From an uncultured Bacteroidales bacterium (GTDB lineage: Bacteria; Bacteroidota; Bacteroidia; Bacteroidales; P3), in contig ONDE01000016.1 in the NCBI GenBank assembly GCA_900316515.1, positions 1 to 59,917 of the forward strand: 59,917 bases of DNA, given 5' to 3'. Numbering within the stretch: position 1 is the stretch's first letter; each line of letters opens with the position of its first letter. Shown here one piece after another: positions 27,210-37,231 of the stretch. A program made the position numbers and the translations under genes. Below the pieces are notes generated by a model. That model made no database searches and was not told the origin of the DNA. It saw only the letters and a program-made list of their open reading frames with translations.

Positions 27210-27956
27210 TTATTTCTTACGTTTCTTGATGAAATAGCGGACGACGAAGAATGCCACCACGAGGACGACGATGCCTATGATGGCGATGCTTATCTCATGG
27301 CTGTACTGTTCGACCACCGAGATGTCGCCTGCCTTATGGGCAAGATAACCCAGCAGGGCGAGGACGAAATTCCAGGCCGCGGCGCCGATGGTGGTGAAGA
27401 ACATGAAGGCCCAGATATTCATCTTAGAGAGGCCGGCAGGAATGGAGATAAGCTGGCGGATGACGGGTATGAAGCGGCCAATCAGCGTGGACATATTGCC
27501 GTGGTCGTTGAAGTAGACCTCGGCGCGCTCGACTTTCTCCTTGGAGAGTTGCAGCATGTGTCCCAGCTTGCTATTGGCGAAGGCATAGATGATGGGGCGA
27601 CCAAGCCAACGGGAGAGGTAGTAGTTGATGAGAGCGCCTAGCAGTGCGCCGATGGTGCCGAAGAGTACCACCAGCCACCAGTTCATGCCGCTCTGGCTTT
27701 TCTCGTCGAGGGCCACATATACCGCAGGAGGTATGACCACCTCGGAAGGGAAAGGTATGAACGAACTTTCGAGCGTCATAAGACCGCCGACAGCATAATA
27801 GTTCATGTGTTCGTCGTACCAGTGGAGCACCGATGCCACCCAGCCGGTGCGCGTGGTGTCGACCGACTCGGCGATATGGACGGTACCCTGTGCGGCAAGC
27901 GGCCGAGAGAGTGCCATTACGGCTATAAGCAAGAGAAGAAATACTTTTCTATTCAT
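27210..27956 (-). CDS. DedA/SNARE-associated family inner-membrane protein
   Basis: The 248-residue protein starts MNRKVFLLLLIAVMALSRPL, with an N-terminal hydrophobic segment, and contains the DedA hallmarks: the re-entrant loop PFPSEVVIPPAVY near 70-85, a membrane segment LFGTIGALLGALINYYLSRWLGR, the F..R.IPVIRQLISIPAGL motif near 160-180 and further hydrophobic helices, ending in the basic tail FIKKRKK. DedA proteins are now linked to flippase-type lipid recycling; the lipid here is unknown. The chosen start overlaps the end of the TPR gene by eight bases (ATGAATAG); a start nine codons upstream is possible but would lengthen the overlap. Confidence 0.85.
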   Translation of the reverse strand: MNRKVFLLLLIAVMALSRPLAAQGTVHIAESVDTTRTGWVASVLHWYDEHMNYYAVGGLMTLESSFIPFPSEVVIPPAVYVALDEKSQSGMNWWLVVLFGTIGALLGALINYYLSRWLGRPIIYAFANSKLGHMLQLSKEKVERAEVYFNDHGNMSTLIGRFIPVIRQLISIPAGLSKMNIWAFMFFTTIGAAAWNFVLALLGYLAHKAGDISVVEQYSHEISIAIIGIVVLVVAFFVVRYFIKKRKK

Positions 27957-29367
27957 TATTTTCGGGTGTTTTGAATTCATCATCGGAACGCATCTCGGGC
28001 AACAGAGGCGCCAGGCGTGGATTCTCCCATATGGCGGGGCACATCTCGCGCAACATCACGGGATGCACATCGGGCAGGGCATGCCGGAGCTTGTTGTAGC
28101 GGTTGGTATAGAAGCAGGCCGCCGCGAGATAGGTGCTGTAGAAAATATCGTGTGGATATATCTCGAGCGACTCCTCGGCGAAATCAATCAGTGTGTCGTA
28201 GAACTCGCGGTTGAAGAGGAAGACGGCATAGTAGCGGCAGTGCGCCTCGGTGCAGCGCGGGGAGACGATGCAGCGGTCGAAATAGTCGTTGGCCATCTCG
28301 ACGTTGCCGCGGCTGTCGTAGATCATGGCGGCGCAGCAAAGGGCATCGGGGTTTTCGGCATCGGCGGCAAGAGCTTTCTTCACATAGTTGAGAGCCATCG
28401 AGAGGTCGCCCATATGCATACAGCACATAGCCAAGCCTGCCAGTGCATAGGCGTCGGCCTCGTTCTCGACGACGGCTTTCTTGTAGTAGAGCATAGCCGT
28501 TTCGAAATTATCCTGTCGGACGAAGAGGTCGCCAAGGGCACGGTAGACCTCGGCACGGTCGCCTGCCACATCGAGGTAGCGTATGAGTGTGGTTGCAGCG
28601 TCGCCGGCATGGCCACCCTCCTCCTGTGCTCGGGAGAGTTCGAAATAGGCCATAGCGTAACTCTTGTCGATGGCTATTGCATACTCCTCGGCATCGATGG
28701 CGCGGTCGAACATACCCAAGTCGCGATAGGCACATCCGAGACAATACCACCCTTCCTTGCCATAGGGATGGCTCTCGACATAGAGTTTAAAAAACTGCAC
28801 AGCCTCGTCGCAGATGCCTGCCTGCTGGCAGGTATCAAGGTAGTTATAGAAAGTCTGCACATCGTAGCTGTCGGTTCCGAAGGCCTTAAGGTAATACTGT
28901 ATGGCCTCGTTGTAGTCGTGCATCTTGTAGTATTCCTCAGCGATATTGGCATAGATGCGTCCCAGCTGCCATCCGTCGGTGGCTGCCTGGAGGAAATAGT
29001 CGATGGCTTTCTCGCTCTGTTCCATCTCGCCATATAGGACGCCGAGAGAATAGGCGATGTCGGTGTTGTCGGGCTCTTGCTCTTCGAGGCGCAGCAATAT
29101 CTCGAGCGCGCGGTCGAACTGGCGGTTCGCGATATACCAATGTGCACGGCGAATCTTAATCTCGGTGCTTTCGGGATAGAGCTGCTCGGCATAGATAAGA
29201 GCCGTCATCAGGGGCTCCTTGTCCTGCACCTCGAGGTAGTAGTCGATAATCATTTCCAGCTCGTCGACGTCGTAAAATTGGTTCTCGCCATTGAGGACTG
29301 TCCTCTCAAAGTCGAGTACCAACTGTCGAACCTCGTCGTCGAAATCTGTAAAGCGGTCGTTATTCAT
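27949..29367 (-). CDS. Tetratricopeptide repeat protein
   Basis: The 472-residue protein is almost entirely TPR: repeated helix pairs such as RIRRAHWYIANRQFDRALEI-like, DIAYSLGVLYGEMEQSEKAI, EGWYCLGCAYRDLGMFDRAI and EVYRALGDLFVRQDNFETAM, at least ten in all, with an acidic N-terminus (DFDDEVRQLVLDFE). No signal peptide, so cytoplasmic. TPR arrays bind proteins; the partner is unknown. It directly follows sprA, and the gap of thirty bases between them is filled by a heptad array that starts at its start codon. Whether it assists T9SS is only a guess from position. Confidence 0.8.
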   Translation of the reverse strand: MNNDRFTDFDDEVRQLVLDFERTVLNGENQFYDVDELEMIIDYYLEVQDKEPLMTALIYAEQLYPESTEIKIRRAHWYIANRQFDRALEILLRLEEQEPDNTDIAYSLGVLYGEMEQSEKAIDYFLQAATDGWQLGRIYANIAEEYYKMHDYNEAIQYYLKAFGTDSYDVQTFYNYLDTCQQAGICDEAVQFFKLYVESHPYGKEGWYCLGCAYRDLGMFDRAIDAEEYAIAIDKSYAMAYFELSRAQEEGGHAGDAATTLIRYLDVAGDRAEVYRALGDLFVRQDNFETAMLYYKKAVVENEADAYALAGLAMCCMHMGDLSMALNYVKKALAADAENPDALCCAAMIYDSRGNVEMANDYFDRCIVSPRCTEAHCRYYAVFLFNREFYDTLIDFAEESLEIYPHDIFYSTYLAAACFYTNRYNKLRHALPDVHPVMLREMCPAIWENPRLAPLLPEMRSDDEFKTPENNE

Positions 29368-29394
29368 CAGTGTTTACTGTTCAGTGTTAAAATT
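29367..29394. repeat. Heptad array between sprA and the TPR gene
   Basis: TCAGTGT, TTACTGT, TCAGTGT, TAAAATT in succession. The array occupies nearly the whole intergenic gap, from the start codon of the TPR gene to four bases before the sprA stop. Confidence 0.55.
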
Positions 29395-29397
29395 GGA

Positions 29398-32300
29398 TTA
29401 GAAAGAGAAGCGTATTGTCAAGCCTCCCTTGGTGGTGGAGTTGGGGTAGGCGTTGGAGATATAAGGTGTGTTGATATTTGTCTGGAAGAAGGCACGCAGA
29501 GTGAGCGATGTGGATAGTGCATACTCGGCGCTGAGTTCCACCATCCACACCTCGCTGCCAGAGGATATCTGGCTGATGTTCTGGTTTATCTTGCGGATGT
29601 TGGTCATGTTGCTGTTGTAGGTGAGGTTGAGCTGCAACACAACGTCGCTCTTGATGTCGAAAGGTTTCTCGCCGACCTTCAAGGTGAAGGCCACATCCTT
29701 GATGCGATAGCCGGCGCCGAAGGTGATACCGTCGCGGGTGGTTTCGGTGAGCTGGTTGTTGCTGAACGACAATGCCAGCGTGCGGTTCTTCTGGAGCGAG
29801 AAGTTGAACTGGAAACTGTTGACCATATTCACCGAGATACGTATCAGGGGGTTGAACTGTTCGGTTATCTGTACACCGCCCATACTCACTGGCGGGATGT
29901 AGTCGCCGGTGCTGTTCACCATGGATTCTGTGCCATAGTCGTAGTTCTCAGCCGCCGACAAGGCTGCGTCGGTGTAGAAATTAGCCACGCTATACGTAGA
30001 GTTATACTTATGAGAGATGGAGATATTGGAGAACCACTTCTTGAGGAATTTCACCTTGTTGAGACCGGTGTAGTTGATGCTCCAGTTGGGGAGCGGCATC
30101 TTCATGAACGGCGAGAACGAGCGGGTCGACGGGTCGTCGCCGAGATAGGTAGCCAGGAACGAGGTGAGGAGCACCGTCTGCGAATTGGCGCTGTAGCCAG
30201 CAGGATAGTACTCGCCAATCATGGTGTCGAGCACCATCTGACTGCTGTATGGGTCAGGATTGGCAGAGGCAAGACGCCCGGCGACGACCGAGCGGTTGGC
30301 CAAGAAAGTGTTGAACAACTCGTCGCGGTTGTTGAAGGCTGTATTGAAACTCCACACGGTGGTGGTATATGCGCCTGACATGATATACGACAGCGGTCCG
30401 TCGACACGATCCCACTCGGAGAGATACTTGTAGTAGTATTCCTCGCGCGAAGAGTAATTTTCCATAGCGGTAAGGTCAATCTTCATATCCCTGATGGGTT
30501 CCAACGACGCCTGGAAATTCATGGTACGGTTCACCGTCATCTCGTGCGGCGAGTTGAACAGCGAGTCGCGGCTAAGCAGGTCGTAGCGCAACAAGTCGTT
30601 AACCACATCCTGGTTGTAGCCGAGGATATATCCCGGGCCGGGAGTCCAGTAGTTGCGCGGGTCGAGACCGACGATGACAGGCTCGCCCATATAGCCCGGC
30701 AGACGCGAACCGGTGGTTAGGTTGAACTGTCCGTTGACACTCTTGATGCCGGTGACAAGGCGCAATCCGAAATAGCCGGCCTCCTTCAGGAAGTCCATAA
30801 ACTTGGCATGCCGCAAGCTATCGGCCATAGCCACAGAATCCTGGGCCGTCATAGGCTTCTTCGTTTTCTCCTTGCCCTTTTGGGGCTGACGGCCGTTGTT
30901 CTTGTTGGTGGGTGGTGTGTTGGCCTTCTTCAGCAGGGGCACTTTGTTATAGAGCGTGCTGAAGTTGGCGTTGGCGGATGCCGTCATAACGGTTGAGTTC
31001 TGCAGCACAGAGCCCATCGATGCCAAGGCGTCGGTGGTACCTTGGTAAGTGAGGTTGGCGCGGTAACTCAGAGGCAACTTCAGGAAGTCCAGATAGGGCA
31101 GCTTGTTGATAGGGACATCGTAGGTGGCGTTCAACGACTGCTGGAACTGTTGCATCGTGCCGCCTTCGGCTATCGAGCGCCATATCGAGTCGGTGGCTGT
31201 GGTGGTTTCGATACGACCTATAGGCTCATCGATGCGAGCGTTGGCATTGGCCGAATACTGGATATGGAAATTGCTCGACAAGTCGTACTGCAAGCCGTAG
31301 TTGCGCTGCCATGTGAACTGCTTGAAATAGGTAGGCTTTATTATTACCTGTGCGGCGCTCTTGTTCCGCAGCAAGGTCTCCTCGAAATCACGGTACACCT
31401 CGGTAGAGAAGGTCAAGTTCTTAGGCTGATAGTAGAAGTTCAAGTCCTTTATTATCTTCCAGTTCTTACTTTTGAAGAGCTTGGATTTCTCGAACGGTTT
31501 CACCTGTTTGGCCTGAACAGCGTAATTGTAGGTAAAGCCACCGCGGTGTTGGTCTTTGTTGTAATGTTCCGTCTCGTCGTCGGAGGTGCGTTCGCGGCTG
31601 TATGCATAGGAGAAAGAGAAGTTCTCGATGTCGTAGAAATGCTGTTTCAAGGCACCCTTGCCAACCCTATCCTTGCGGACATTCGACAACGTCAGGTTTG
31701 TGGCACTCTTGCGCAACTGTGTCATGTTGCGCACGCTGTCGCGTTCCTCCTTGGTGCGATAGGTCTTCAGGTCGTCGTACAGGTGCACATCGGGGTTCAT
31801 CGGGTTGTACTCAGGGCTTCCTATCTCACGACTATAATCCAAGTACAGCGGTATATGCATACCCCATGTCTCTGGCAGGAACTTACCCAACTCCATGTCG
31901 AGCGTCGACTGGAAGGTAAACGTGTTCACCAATTCCTCTTTCACCAAGGGGTCTTCCAAATTACCGAAGTTGGCTGTGGTATAGCTGCCATAGAGTGACA
32001 AGTTGCCGAGGTCGGCCAGGTTGGTACGCGCTAAAGCCATAGCTGCCCAGCCGCCCTTGTTGATATAGTCGCTGAGGCGCAACTCGTTAATCCAAACAAT
32101 GGCACTCTTGGGCAGCATGTTGTTTCCATCGTTAAGACTTTCTTTCTTGGGGTTGCGTACACCAATCATGATGACCTTTATCTTGCCAAGGTTGGGATTG
32201 CCCAGCACGGTGTACTTCTTTCCCTCAACCGTCTCGCTGTAAAGCAGCGACGGAGAATAGTCGCCCTCATGCGAACGAATCTTCACATTGCGGTTGGTCT

Positions 32301-35300
32301 TAATCTCTGTCAAGTGCTGCAAGTCGATATCCACGTTGTTTACCAAAGGCCAGATGGCATAAGGGTCATCGCTCGGCGTATACCAGGGTGTGAACTGCAA
32401 CGGCAACTCATACTCGTAGTAGTTATTGGTGTAGTCGCTACCCAAACGTACGAACAGCGACAGGTCGCCGTCCTCCATCAAGTCGGAGGCATATTTCTGT
32501 TCGGCGTGGACAAACATCTTCAAGTGTCCATAATAGCGCAAGTCGTAGCCCGACGAACGGTAGATGGCACGTGCGTCGCCACTGGTAAGCTCGTCGACAT
32601 CAAGCGCTATAGATTGTTCGTTCAACTTTGTATAGCTACTGCTTGTGGAGAACCACTCTTCGCGACGGATGCCAGGAGGCAACACATAGGGCACCGGTTG
32701 GCGGCTGCCGTTCTCCTCGATATTCACCGTAGAAATACTGAACGAGGTGTTGGCCGTTACGCCGGTAGGATAGTCGCCAGGTTGCAACAACTCTTCGCTA
32801 TACTTGCGCCAAGTGGAATATACAAGGTCGAGAGTTGCGAAACGCAGTATAACAGGTTCTTCGAACTGGTTCAAGAACATACGCATGAAGCGTATCGACT
32901 GGTAGCCATTGATATTGCCAACCTTTTGGTCGGGCTCGCGAATGGGGATGCGGAACTGGTACCACTTGCAGGTTGTCGTTTCACCGTTTGCAAGCTGTAC
33001 ATTGCGGGCCTCTTGGATGTCGACAATATGATTCTCGCCAATCACCATGCGCTCTGGCCGCAAGTCAATGACATACTGGTAGTAGTTCTCGGCCTCGCTC
33101 AGGGTGTTGTCCCTGTTGATATCTTCCACATTGGGATACGACGAACCGCTGGTCATATAGTCCTCGTCATTGTCACTGTCAACGGCCGAGTTGCCTTCGG
33201 GATTGTTATAATACTTATAGCGGTCGGTTATCTTCACGTCGTTGTCGTCGTAGTAGGTGCTGCGGAAGTATCGGAAATCGTCGCCACTGGGGTCGGCAGC
33301 AGCCTGCTGGTAAGCCGCACTGCCCTCGCCCCAACGCTGCGCTATGGCATCGATATACGCGGAGAAGAAACTCTGCTCGTCATCGAGTCCGTGGGTACTG
33401 CTGAGGCCATCGTAGCCCACATCCTGATACATACGGCTCGACTCGTCGTTGTCGAAAGCATTTACGATAGGTTGTGTCGTCGGCACGCGTCCCCAAATAG
33501 TGGTGTCGACATTTACGACGGTGGCACTTGTCGGCAAACCGTTCTCAAACTGCTTGCGACCGTCGCGAAGTATATCCTCACTTATGTCGCCAAGGTTGAT
33601 ATATAGTTTACCGCCGCTATGCGTAGGGTTCTCTATGAAAGGATCCATGAGCCAGAACTCCATGGTCTCGATGTTCTGCGTCTCGAAGTCGGTGTATTCC
33701 AACTTGCGCATTATACCGCCCCATCGGCTGGCAGGGTTTTCCAACTTACCATCAGCATTGATACCAGCGCTGTATCCCGTGGGAGCCACATCGTAGTTGT
33801 ACGGGCCACGTTCGCTCGGATAGAAAGCAAGGTTCAACTCATAGATGTTCGTCGGCTGGCCTGCGGCAAGGTCCTTATTCGGGAACACTTCCTGCTCGTA
33901 GATTCTTCTGGCGTATGGTGCACTGAGGTCGTCTTTTGTGATGTTTGCCGGGCAACTGCCGCTGCTGTAGAAATCGTTGCTTATGCGATACCATGCCAAC
34001 TTAGCTCGATTGAAACCATAGGCGAGGCCGCTGGTAGGCGCTGTCTCGGGAAACATAGGCATGGCTGTGGCGTAGTCCTGCGGTGTGCTGGCGAGGAACC
34101 AGCTCGTGGCGCTCTTCAAGTCTATCGAGCTCTCCGCGCCTTCGAAATCGTCCACATAACTCACACTGCCTTCCTGACTACCGGTGCTACTCATTCCCGG
34201 TATGAAATGGGCGAATTCGGCCTGCAGGGTCAACGTGCTCGGTGCTTTGGTCTCGATACCTGGCAGGAGGTCTACCAGTTTGGTGATGAACGGTGCTTCG
34301 TGGCTGTAATTAAGGTCCAGACCCCAGATGGTATTGCTTGTGGGCTCGTCGCCGAAGTTATTCTTTTGCGTCATCGGCTTCTCGTGCAGGTTCATCACCG
34401 TGGCGCCAAGGTTGAAGTTGGGCTGGAACTCATAGTTGATATGCATGCCCAGCATGCGCTTGGTGGTCATGCTGAACGAGTTGTTCTCCGAACTGACGCT
34501 GATTGGGGTATTGGACGAGAGGATGCTCTCGTTGATTATCCTCACCGTACCCATGGTGTAGTCCACAGTATAATCTACGTTTTCTATCAATGGCATACCT
34601 CCGGCCGTCACCGTGACACTACCAGGAGTGACACTATAGCCCAGACTTATCTCGCCACTGACGCTACTGGTATAGTAACCCTCTAGATAAAACTTGTTGC
34701 GGTCGGCATATTGCCGTGCCAGCGTCTGCGTCATAGTGTATAGCGAATCGAAGCAATACTGGTCGGCGAAAGCATCGTCGCCCAGTATCTCGCGCAAGTC
34801 GCGTCCAAATGGTTCCACGTAGGGGAAGAAGATACGGCCCGTCGATGCTTGTATCAGACCTCCTTTGAACGCTGCCGAGTCGAACCAGTCGAACACTCCG
34901 TCGGCATAATAATAACTCTGGCTGGCGTCCATACGGTCCATGCCAAACACCTCGATCAGGGGTTTGCCCTGTTGTGGGCCATCGGTGAAGAAACCTATGC
35001 CTACACCACCGTCGGGGTCCTCGTAAAGAATATTCAGACGGAAGCCCTCACGGCTCAGCTGACTGCTGCGCAGGAAGTATACATTCTTCATCATAAGCTT
35101 CCACAGAGGGCCGTGGGTATTCACACTGGTGCTCTTAAGCAATTTCACTATAAGGGTGTTGGGGTCGTTCACACCGTCGGTGGTCAGCTCGCCCACCTGG
35201 TAAACATTGGTATCGCCAATCACCTGATATTGGAAAGCAACAGCCAGCACTTGGTCGTTGCTCAAAGGTTGGTTCAGCGTTATGAAACCCAACTGGCTGT

Positions 35301-36519
35301 TGAAGGTATACTCGTTCTGGTTCAACAGTCGTGCGCTTTCAACCTTCTCATAGTCCACTCCGCTCGTCAAACCCAAACCCTGCATATAACTGGATATCGA
35401 ACCACCACTTCTCACAGCACTGGTATTTATCAACTCCAGCAGGTTGTTGCTCCTGTTGGTCGGCATTGCTCCGCCGCCACCAGTCACACGATAGTTGCTG
35501 GGATTTGTCTCGCCAAGGTCAGTAAGGGCCAGAACGTTTCGGTTCTGAGTCACCGCAGCGCCCACATTAGTTCGCCATACTTCAAGACGCAATATCTTGA
35601 CATTGCTTCCAACCACAGGCAACGTGCTCATGGCCTTGTTGTAATTCTCGTAGAAATACTGGGCAATGAAGTAGTGCCTGTTCTCCTCGTACTCATCGGC
35701 TCTTATCTCAAACTCGTGACTGCTGGCACCACCTTTAACCTGCATATTCTCGGTACTGGTCTCCTTCTGACTCAACACAGCGTCTACCGTGAGTTTGCCG
35801 AATTTCAACTTGGTGTGGAAGCCGAACAGCTGCTGACTGCCTTTTATGAGCGTCGTCTGCAGAGGAAACGATATGTCTGCAGCCTCGAAAAGCTGCAGTA
35901 TGTCATCCTCTTTGCCTTCATACTTGAGCTTGATCTTGTTCTCGAAGTCAAAGGTGGCTTTGGTATTCTCGTTGATGTCGAAGTTTATCAAGTCGCCTAT
36001 CTTGGCATTGAGGTTGATCTGTATGTTCTCGTCGAAGTCGAACGTCCACACACTGCGACGGCTTTGGTCTATTTGTGGATCGTTGCGATAGTTGTTCACC
36101 AACTGGAATGTCAAGTCAACACTGCCACTAGGTGTGATTTTTATCTCGGGCAACTTATCCAAGCCGGCCAGTTTTTCACTTATCTGGCTAAAACCAGGTA
36201 TCTTGCTCAGCAAACCTCCGTCAGCATTGTCCAATACAGTACCTTCCTTCTTTTCATTCCAGTATTTCTCCATCAACTGGTCCATCTGCCAGTCTTGATA
36301 TTCCTCGAAAGTCATATACTCGCGTCCCAACACCATATCGCCCACTTTCCTCACCTTCACATATCCACCCGTCGATGCATCATATTCCACGCTTGTTGTT
36401 ATGCTGGCCGGTGTATAGCCACTACCCATGGGGGTGAACTGGACGCTATCGTCCTGACCCCATGCCGTGAACCCAAACACAAGCATCAATACAACAGTTA
36501 TGATATATCTTACTTTCAA
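29398..36519 (-). CDS. sprA: T9SS outer-membrane translocon SprA (Sov)
   Basis: This very large protein (about 2373 residues) is the pore of the type IX secretion system, a 36-strand outer-membrane barrel. Length, the N-terminal signal peptide (KVRYIITVVLMLVFGFTAWG), the repeated SprA N-terminal domains (segments such as GRIFFPYVEPFGRDL and PISVSSENNSFSMTTKRMLG) and the beta-rich C-terminal half ending in TIRFSF identify it. No good ATG precedes the signal peptide: candidate TTG codons lie at 36540 and 36519. I prefer 36519, which gives MKVRYIITVV directly; the first TTG falls in a hairpin loop. ruvA lies upstream with a terminator hairpin in between, the TPR gene downstream. It would export the sorting-domain proteins at 11929 and 57537. 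Confidence 0.95.
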   Translation of the reverse strand: MKVRYIITVVLMLVFGFTAWGQDDSVQFTPMGSGYTPASITTSVEYDASTGGYVKVRKVGDMVLGREYMTFEEYQDWQMDQLMEKYWNEKKEGTVLDNADGGLLSKIPGFSQISEKLAGLDKLPEIKITPSGSVDLTFQLVNNYRNDPQIDQSRRSVWTFDFDENIQINLNAKIGDLINFDINENTKATFDFENKIKLKYEGKEDDILQLFEAADISFPLQTTLIKGSQQLFGFHTKLKFGKLTVDAVLSQKETSTENMQVKGGASSHEFEIRADEYEENRHYFIAQYFYENYNKAMSTLPVVGSNVKILRLEVWRTNVGAAVTQNRNVLALTDLGETNPSNYRVTGGGGAMPTNRSNNLLELINTSAVRSGGSISSYMQGLGLTSGVDYEKVESARLLNQNEYTFNSQLGFITLNQPLSNDQVLAVAFQYQVIGDTNVYQVGELTTDGVNDPNTLIVKLLKSTSVNTHGPLWKLMMKNVYFLRSSQLSREGFRLNILYEDPDGGVGIGFFTDGPQQGKPLIEVFGMDRMDASQSYYYADGVFDWFDSAAFKGGLIQASTGRIFFPYVEPFGRDLREILGDDAFADQYCFDSLYTMTQTLARQYADRNKFYLEGYYTSSVSGEISLGYSVTPGSVTVTAGGMPLIENVDYTVDYTMGTVRIINESILSSNTPISVSSENNSFSMTTKRMLGMHINYEFQPNFNLGATVMNLHEKPMTQKNNFGDEPTSNTIWGLDLNYSHEAPFITKLVDLLPGIETKAPSTLTLQAEFAHFIPGMSSTGSQEGSVSYVDDFEGAESSIDLKSATSWFLASTPQDYATAMPMFPETAPTSGLAYGFNRAKLAWYRISNDFYSSGSCPANITKDDLSAPYARRIYEQEVFPNKDLAAGQPTNIYELNLAFYPSERGPYNYDVAPTGYSAGINADGKLENPASRWGGIMRKLEYTDFETQNIETMEFWLMDPFIENPTHSGGKLYINLGDISEDILRDGRKQFENGLPTSATVVNVDTTIWGRVPTTQPIVNAFDNDESSRMYQDVGYDGLSSTHGLDDEQSFFSAYIDAIAQRWGEGSAAYQQAAADPSGDDFRYFRSTYYDDNDVKITDRYKYYNNPEGNSAVDSDNDEDYMTSGSSYPNVEDINRDNTLSEAENYYQYVIDLRPERMVIGENHIVDIQEARNVQLANGETTTCKWYQFRIPIREPDQKVGNINGYQSIRFMRMFLNQFEEPVILRFATLDLVYSTWRKYSEELLQPGDYPTGVTANTSFSISTVNIEENGSRQPVPYVLPPGIRREEWFSTSSSYTKLNEQSIALDVDELTSGDARAIYRSSGYDLRYYGHLKMFVHAEQKYASDLMEDGDLSLFVRLGSDYTNNYYEYELPLQFTPWYTPSDDPYAIWPLVNNVDIDLQHLTEIKTNRNVKIRSHEGDYSPSLLYSETVEGKKYTVLGNPNLGKIKVIMIGVRNPKKESLNDGNNMLPKSAIVWINELRLSDYINKGGWAAMALARTNLADLGNLSLYGSYTTANFGNLEDPLVKEELVNTFTFQSTLDMELGKFLPETWGMHIPLYLDYSREIGSPEYNPMNPDVHLYDDLKTYRTKEERDSVRNMTQLRKSATNLTLSNVRKDRVGKGALKQHFYDIENFSFSYAYSRERTSDDETEHYNKDQHRGGFTYNYAVQAKQVKPFEKSKLFKSKNWKIIKDLNFYYQPKNLTFSTEVYRDFEETLLRNKSAAQVIIKPTYFKQFTWQRNYGLQYDLSSNFHIQYSANANARIDEPIGRIETTTATDSIWRSIAEGGTMQQFQQSLNATYDVPINKLPYLDFLKLPLSYRANLTYQGTTDALASMGSVLQNSTVMTASANANFSTLYNKVPLLKKANTPPTNKNNGRQPQKGKEKTKKPMTAQDSVAMADSLRHAKFMDFLKEAGYFGLRLVTGIKSVNGQFNLTTGSRLPGYMGEPVIVGLDPRNYWTPGPGYILGYNQDVVNDLLRYDLLSRDSLFNSPHEMTVNRTMNFQASLEPIRDMKIDLTAMENYSSREEYYYKYLSEWDRVDGPLSYIMSGAYTTTVWSFNTAFNNRDELFNTFLANRSVVAGRLASANPDPYSSQMVLDTMIGEYYPAGYSANSQTVLLTSFLATYLGDDPSTRSFSPFMKMPLPNWSINYTGLNKVKFLKKWFSNISISHKYNSTYSVANFYTDAALSAAENYDYGTESMVNSTGDYIPPVSMGGVQITEQFNPLIRISVNMVNSFQFNFSLQKNRTLALSFSNNQLTETTRDGITFGAGYRIKDVAFTLKVGEKPFDIKSDVVLQLNLTYNSNMTNIRKINQNISQISSGSEVWMVELSAEYALSTSLTLRAFFQTNINTPYISNAYPNSTTKGGLTIRFSF

Positions 36520-36551
36520 GGCGTTTTTACACTTATCCAAGTAAAAACGCC
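36520..36551 (-). promoter_or_regulatory. Leader hairpin of sprA, mutually exclusive with the terminator
   Basis: A perfect 11-base inverted repeat (36520-36530 and 36541-36551, arm GTAAAAACGCC) with a ten-base loop lies directly before the preferred sprA start. It shares bases 36548-36551 and the T-run with the terminator stem at 36548-36581, so only one of the two can form at a time. The arrangement looks like an attenuator; the controlling signal is unknown. Confidence 0.5.
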
Positions 36552-36581
36552 ATACGGCATGTTTTATTGCACCGTATGGCG
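36543..36581 (-). terminator. Terminator-like hairpin between ruvA and sprA
   Basis: Minus strand: perfect ten-base-pair stem (CGCCATACGG, arms 36572-36581 and 36548-36557), 14-base loop, then TTTTT at 36543-36547. It stands about 27 bases after the ruvA stop codon. Confidence 0.75.
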
Positions 36582-36607
36582 AAATATTTTTGAATTATTA
36601 AGGATTA

Positions 36608-37210
36608 TTACAGACGTTGCAGACCTTCCTTGATGATTTCCTCGACAGTCATGGGGGTGCCATCGGCATTCTTCCAGTCACTCGACATGAGTAGTTTCTC
36701 CACGGCAGGCTTGGCAAAGCCCAACATGGTGAGGGCAGTCATGGCCTCATCACGCGCTTGGTTCACCTGGACACCTTGGGCACCCGCAACCACATGTGTT
36801 CCAACAAGACCCATCTTGTCTGCCAACTCAAGCACTATCCGCTGTGCCGTCTTTGCACCAATTCCCTTCACTCGCTGCACCTTCTTGACATCCTGCTGCT
36901 GTATGGCAACGCGGAGTTCATCGACGGTGAGCGACGACAGCATGACACGTGCCGTCTGGTTGCCGACACCACTGATAGATATCAGCAGACGGAACATTTC
37001 ACGTTCTGCCATATCGCTGAATCCAAACAGTTGATGGGCATCTTCGCGCACCACGAGGTGGGCATAAAGTTTCACCATATCGCCGTCGGCCCGGCGTAAC
37101 GCCTCATAGGTGTTAAGACTTATTTCAAGCAGATATCCCACTCCACCGCAGTCGATTACCGCCTGTGTGGGCTCGAGCGATGCTAATTGTCCTTTGATAT
37201 ATTCGTACAT
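36608..37210 (-). CDS. ruvA: Holliday junction DNA helicase subunit RuvA
   Basis: The 200-residue protein binds Holliday junctions and loads RuvB. The N-terminal OB fold (MYEYIKGQLASLEPTQAVIDCGGVGYLLEI), the double helix-hairpin-helix region (LLISISGVGNQTARVMLSS and KGIGAKTAQRIVLELADKM) and the C-terminal RuvB-binding domain (EAMTALTMLGFAKPAVEKLL) are all present in normal order and length. ruvB is not in the window. It follows the beta-helix lipoprotein gene by 21 bases and is separated from sprA by a terminator-like hairpin. Confidence 0.95.
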   Translation of the reverse strand: MYEYIKGQLASLEPTQAVIDCGGVGYLLEISLNTYEALRRADGDMVKLYAHLVVREDAHQLFGFSDMAEREMFRLLISISGVGNQTARVMLSSLTVDELRVAIQQQDVKKVQRVKGIGAKTAQRIVLELADKMGLVGTHVVAGAQGVQVNQARDEAMTALTMLGFAKPAVEKLLMSSDWKNADGTPMTVEEIIKEGLQRL

Positions 37211-37231
37211 ATCTTCAATATTCAGAATTTC

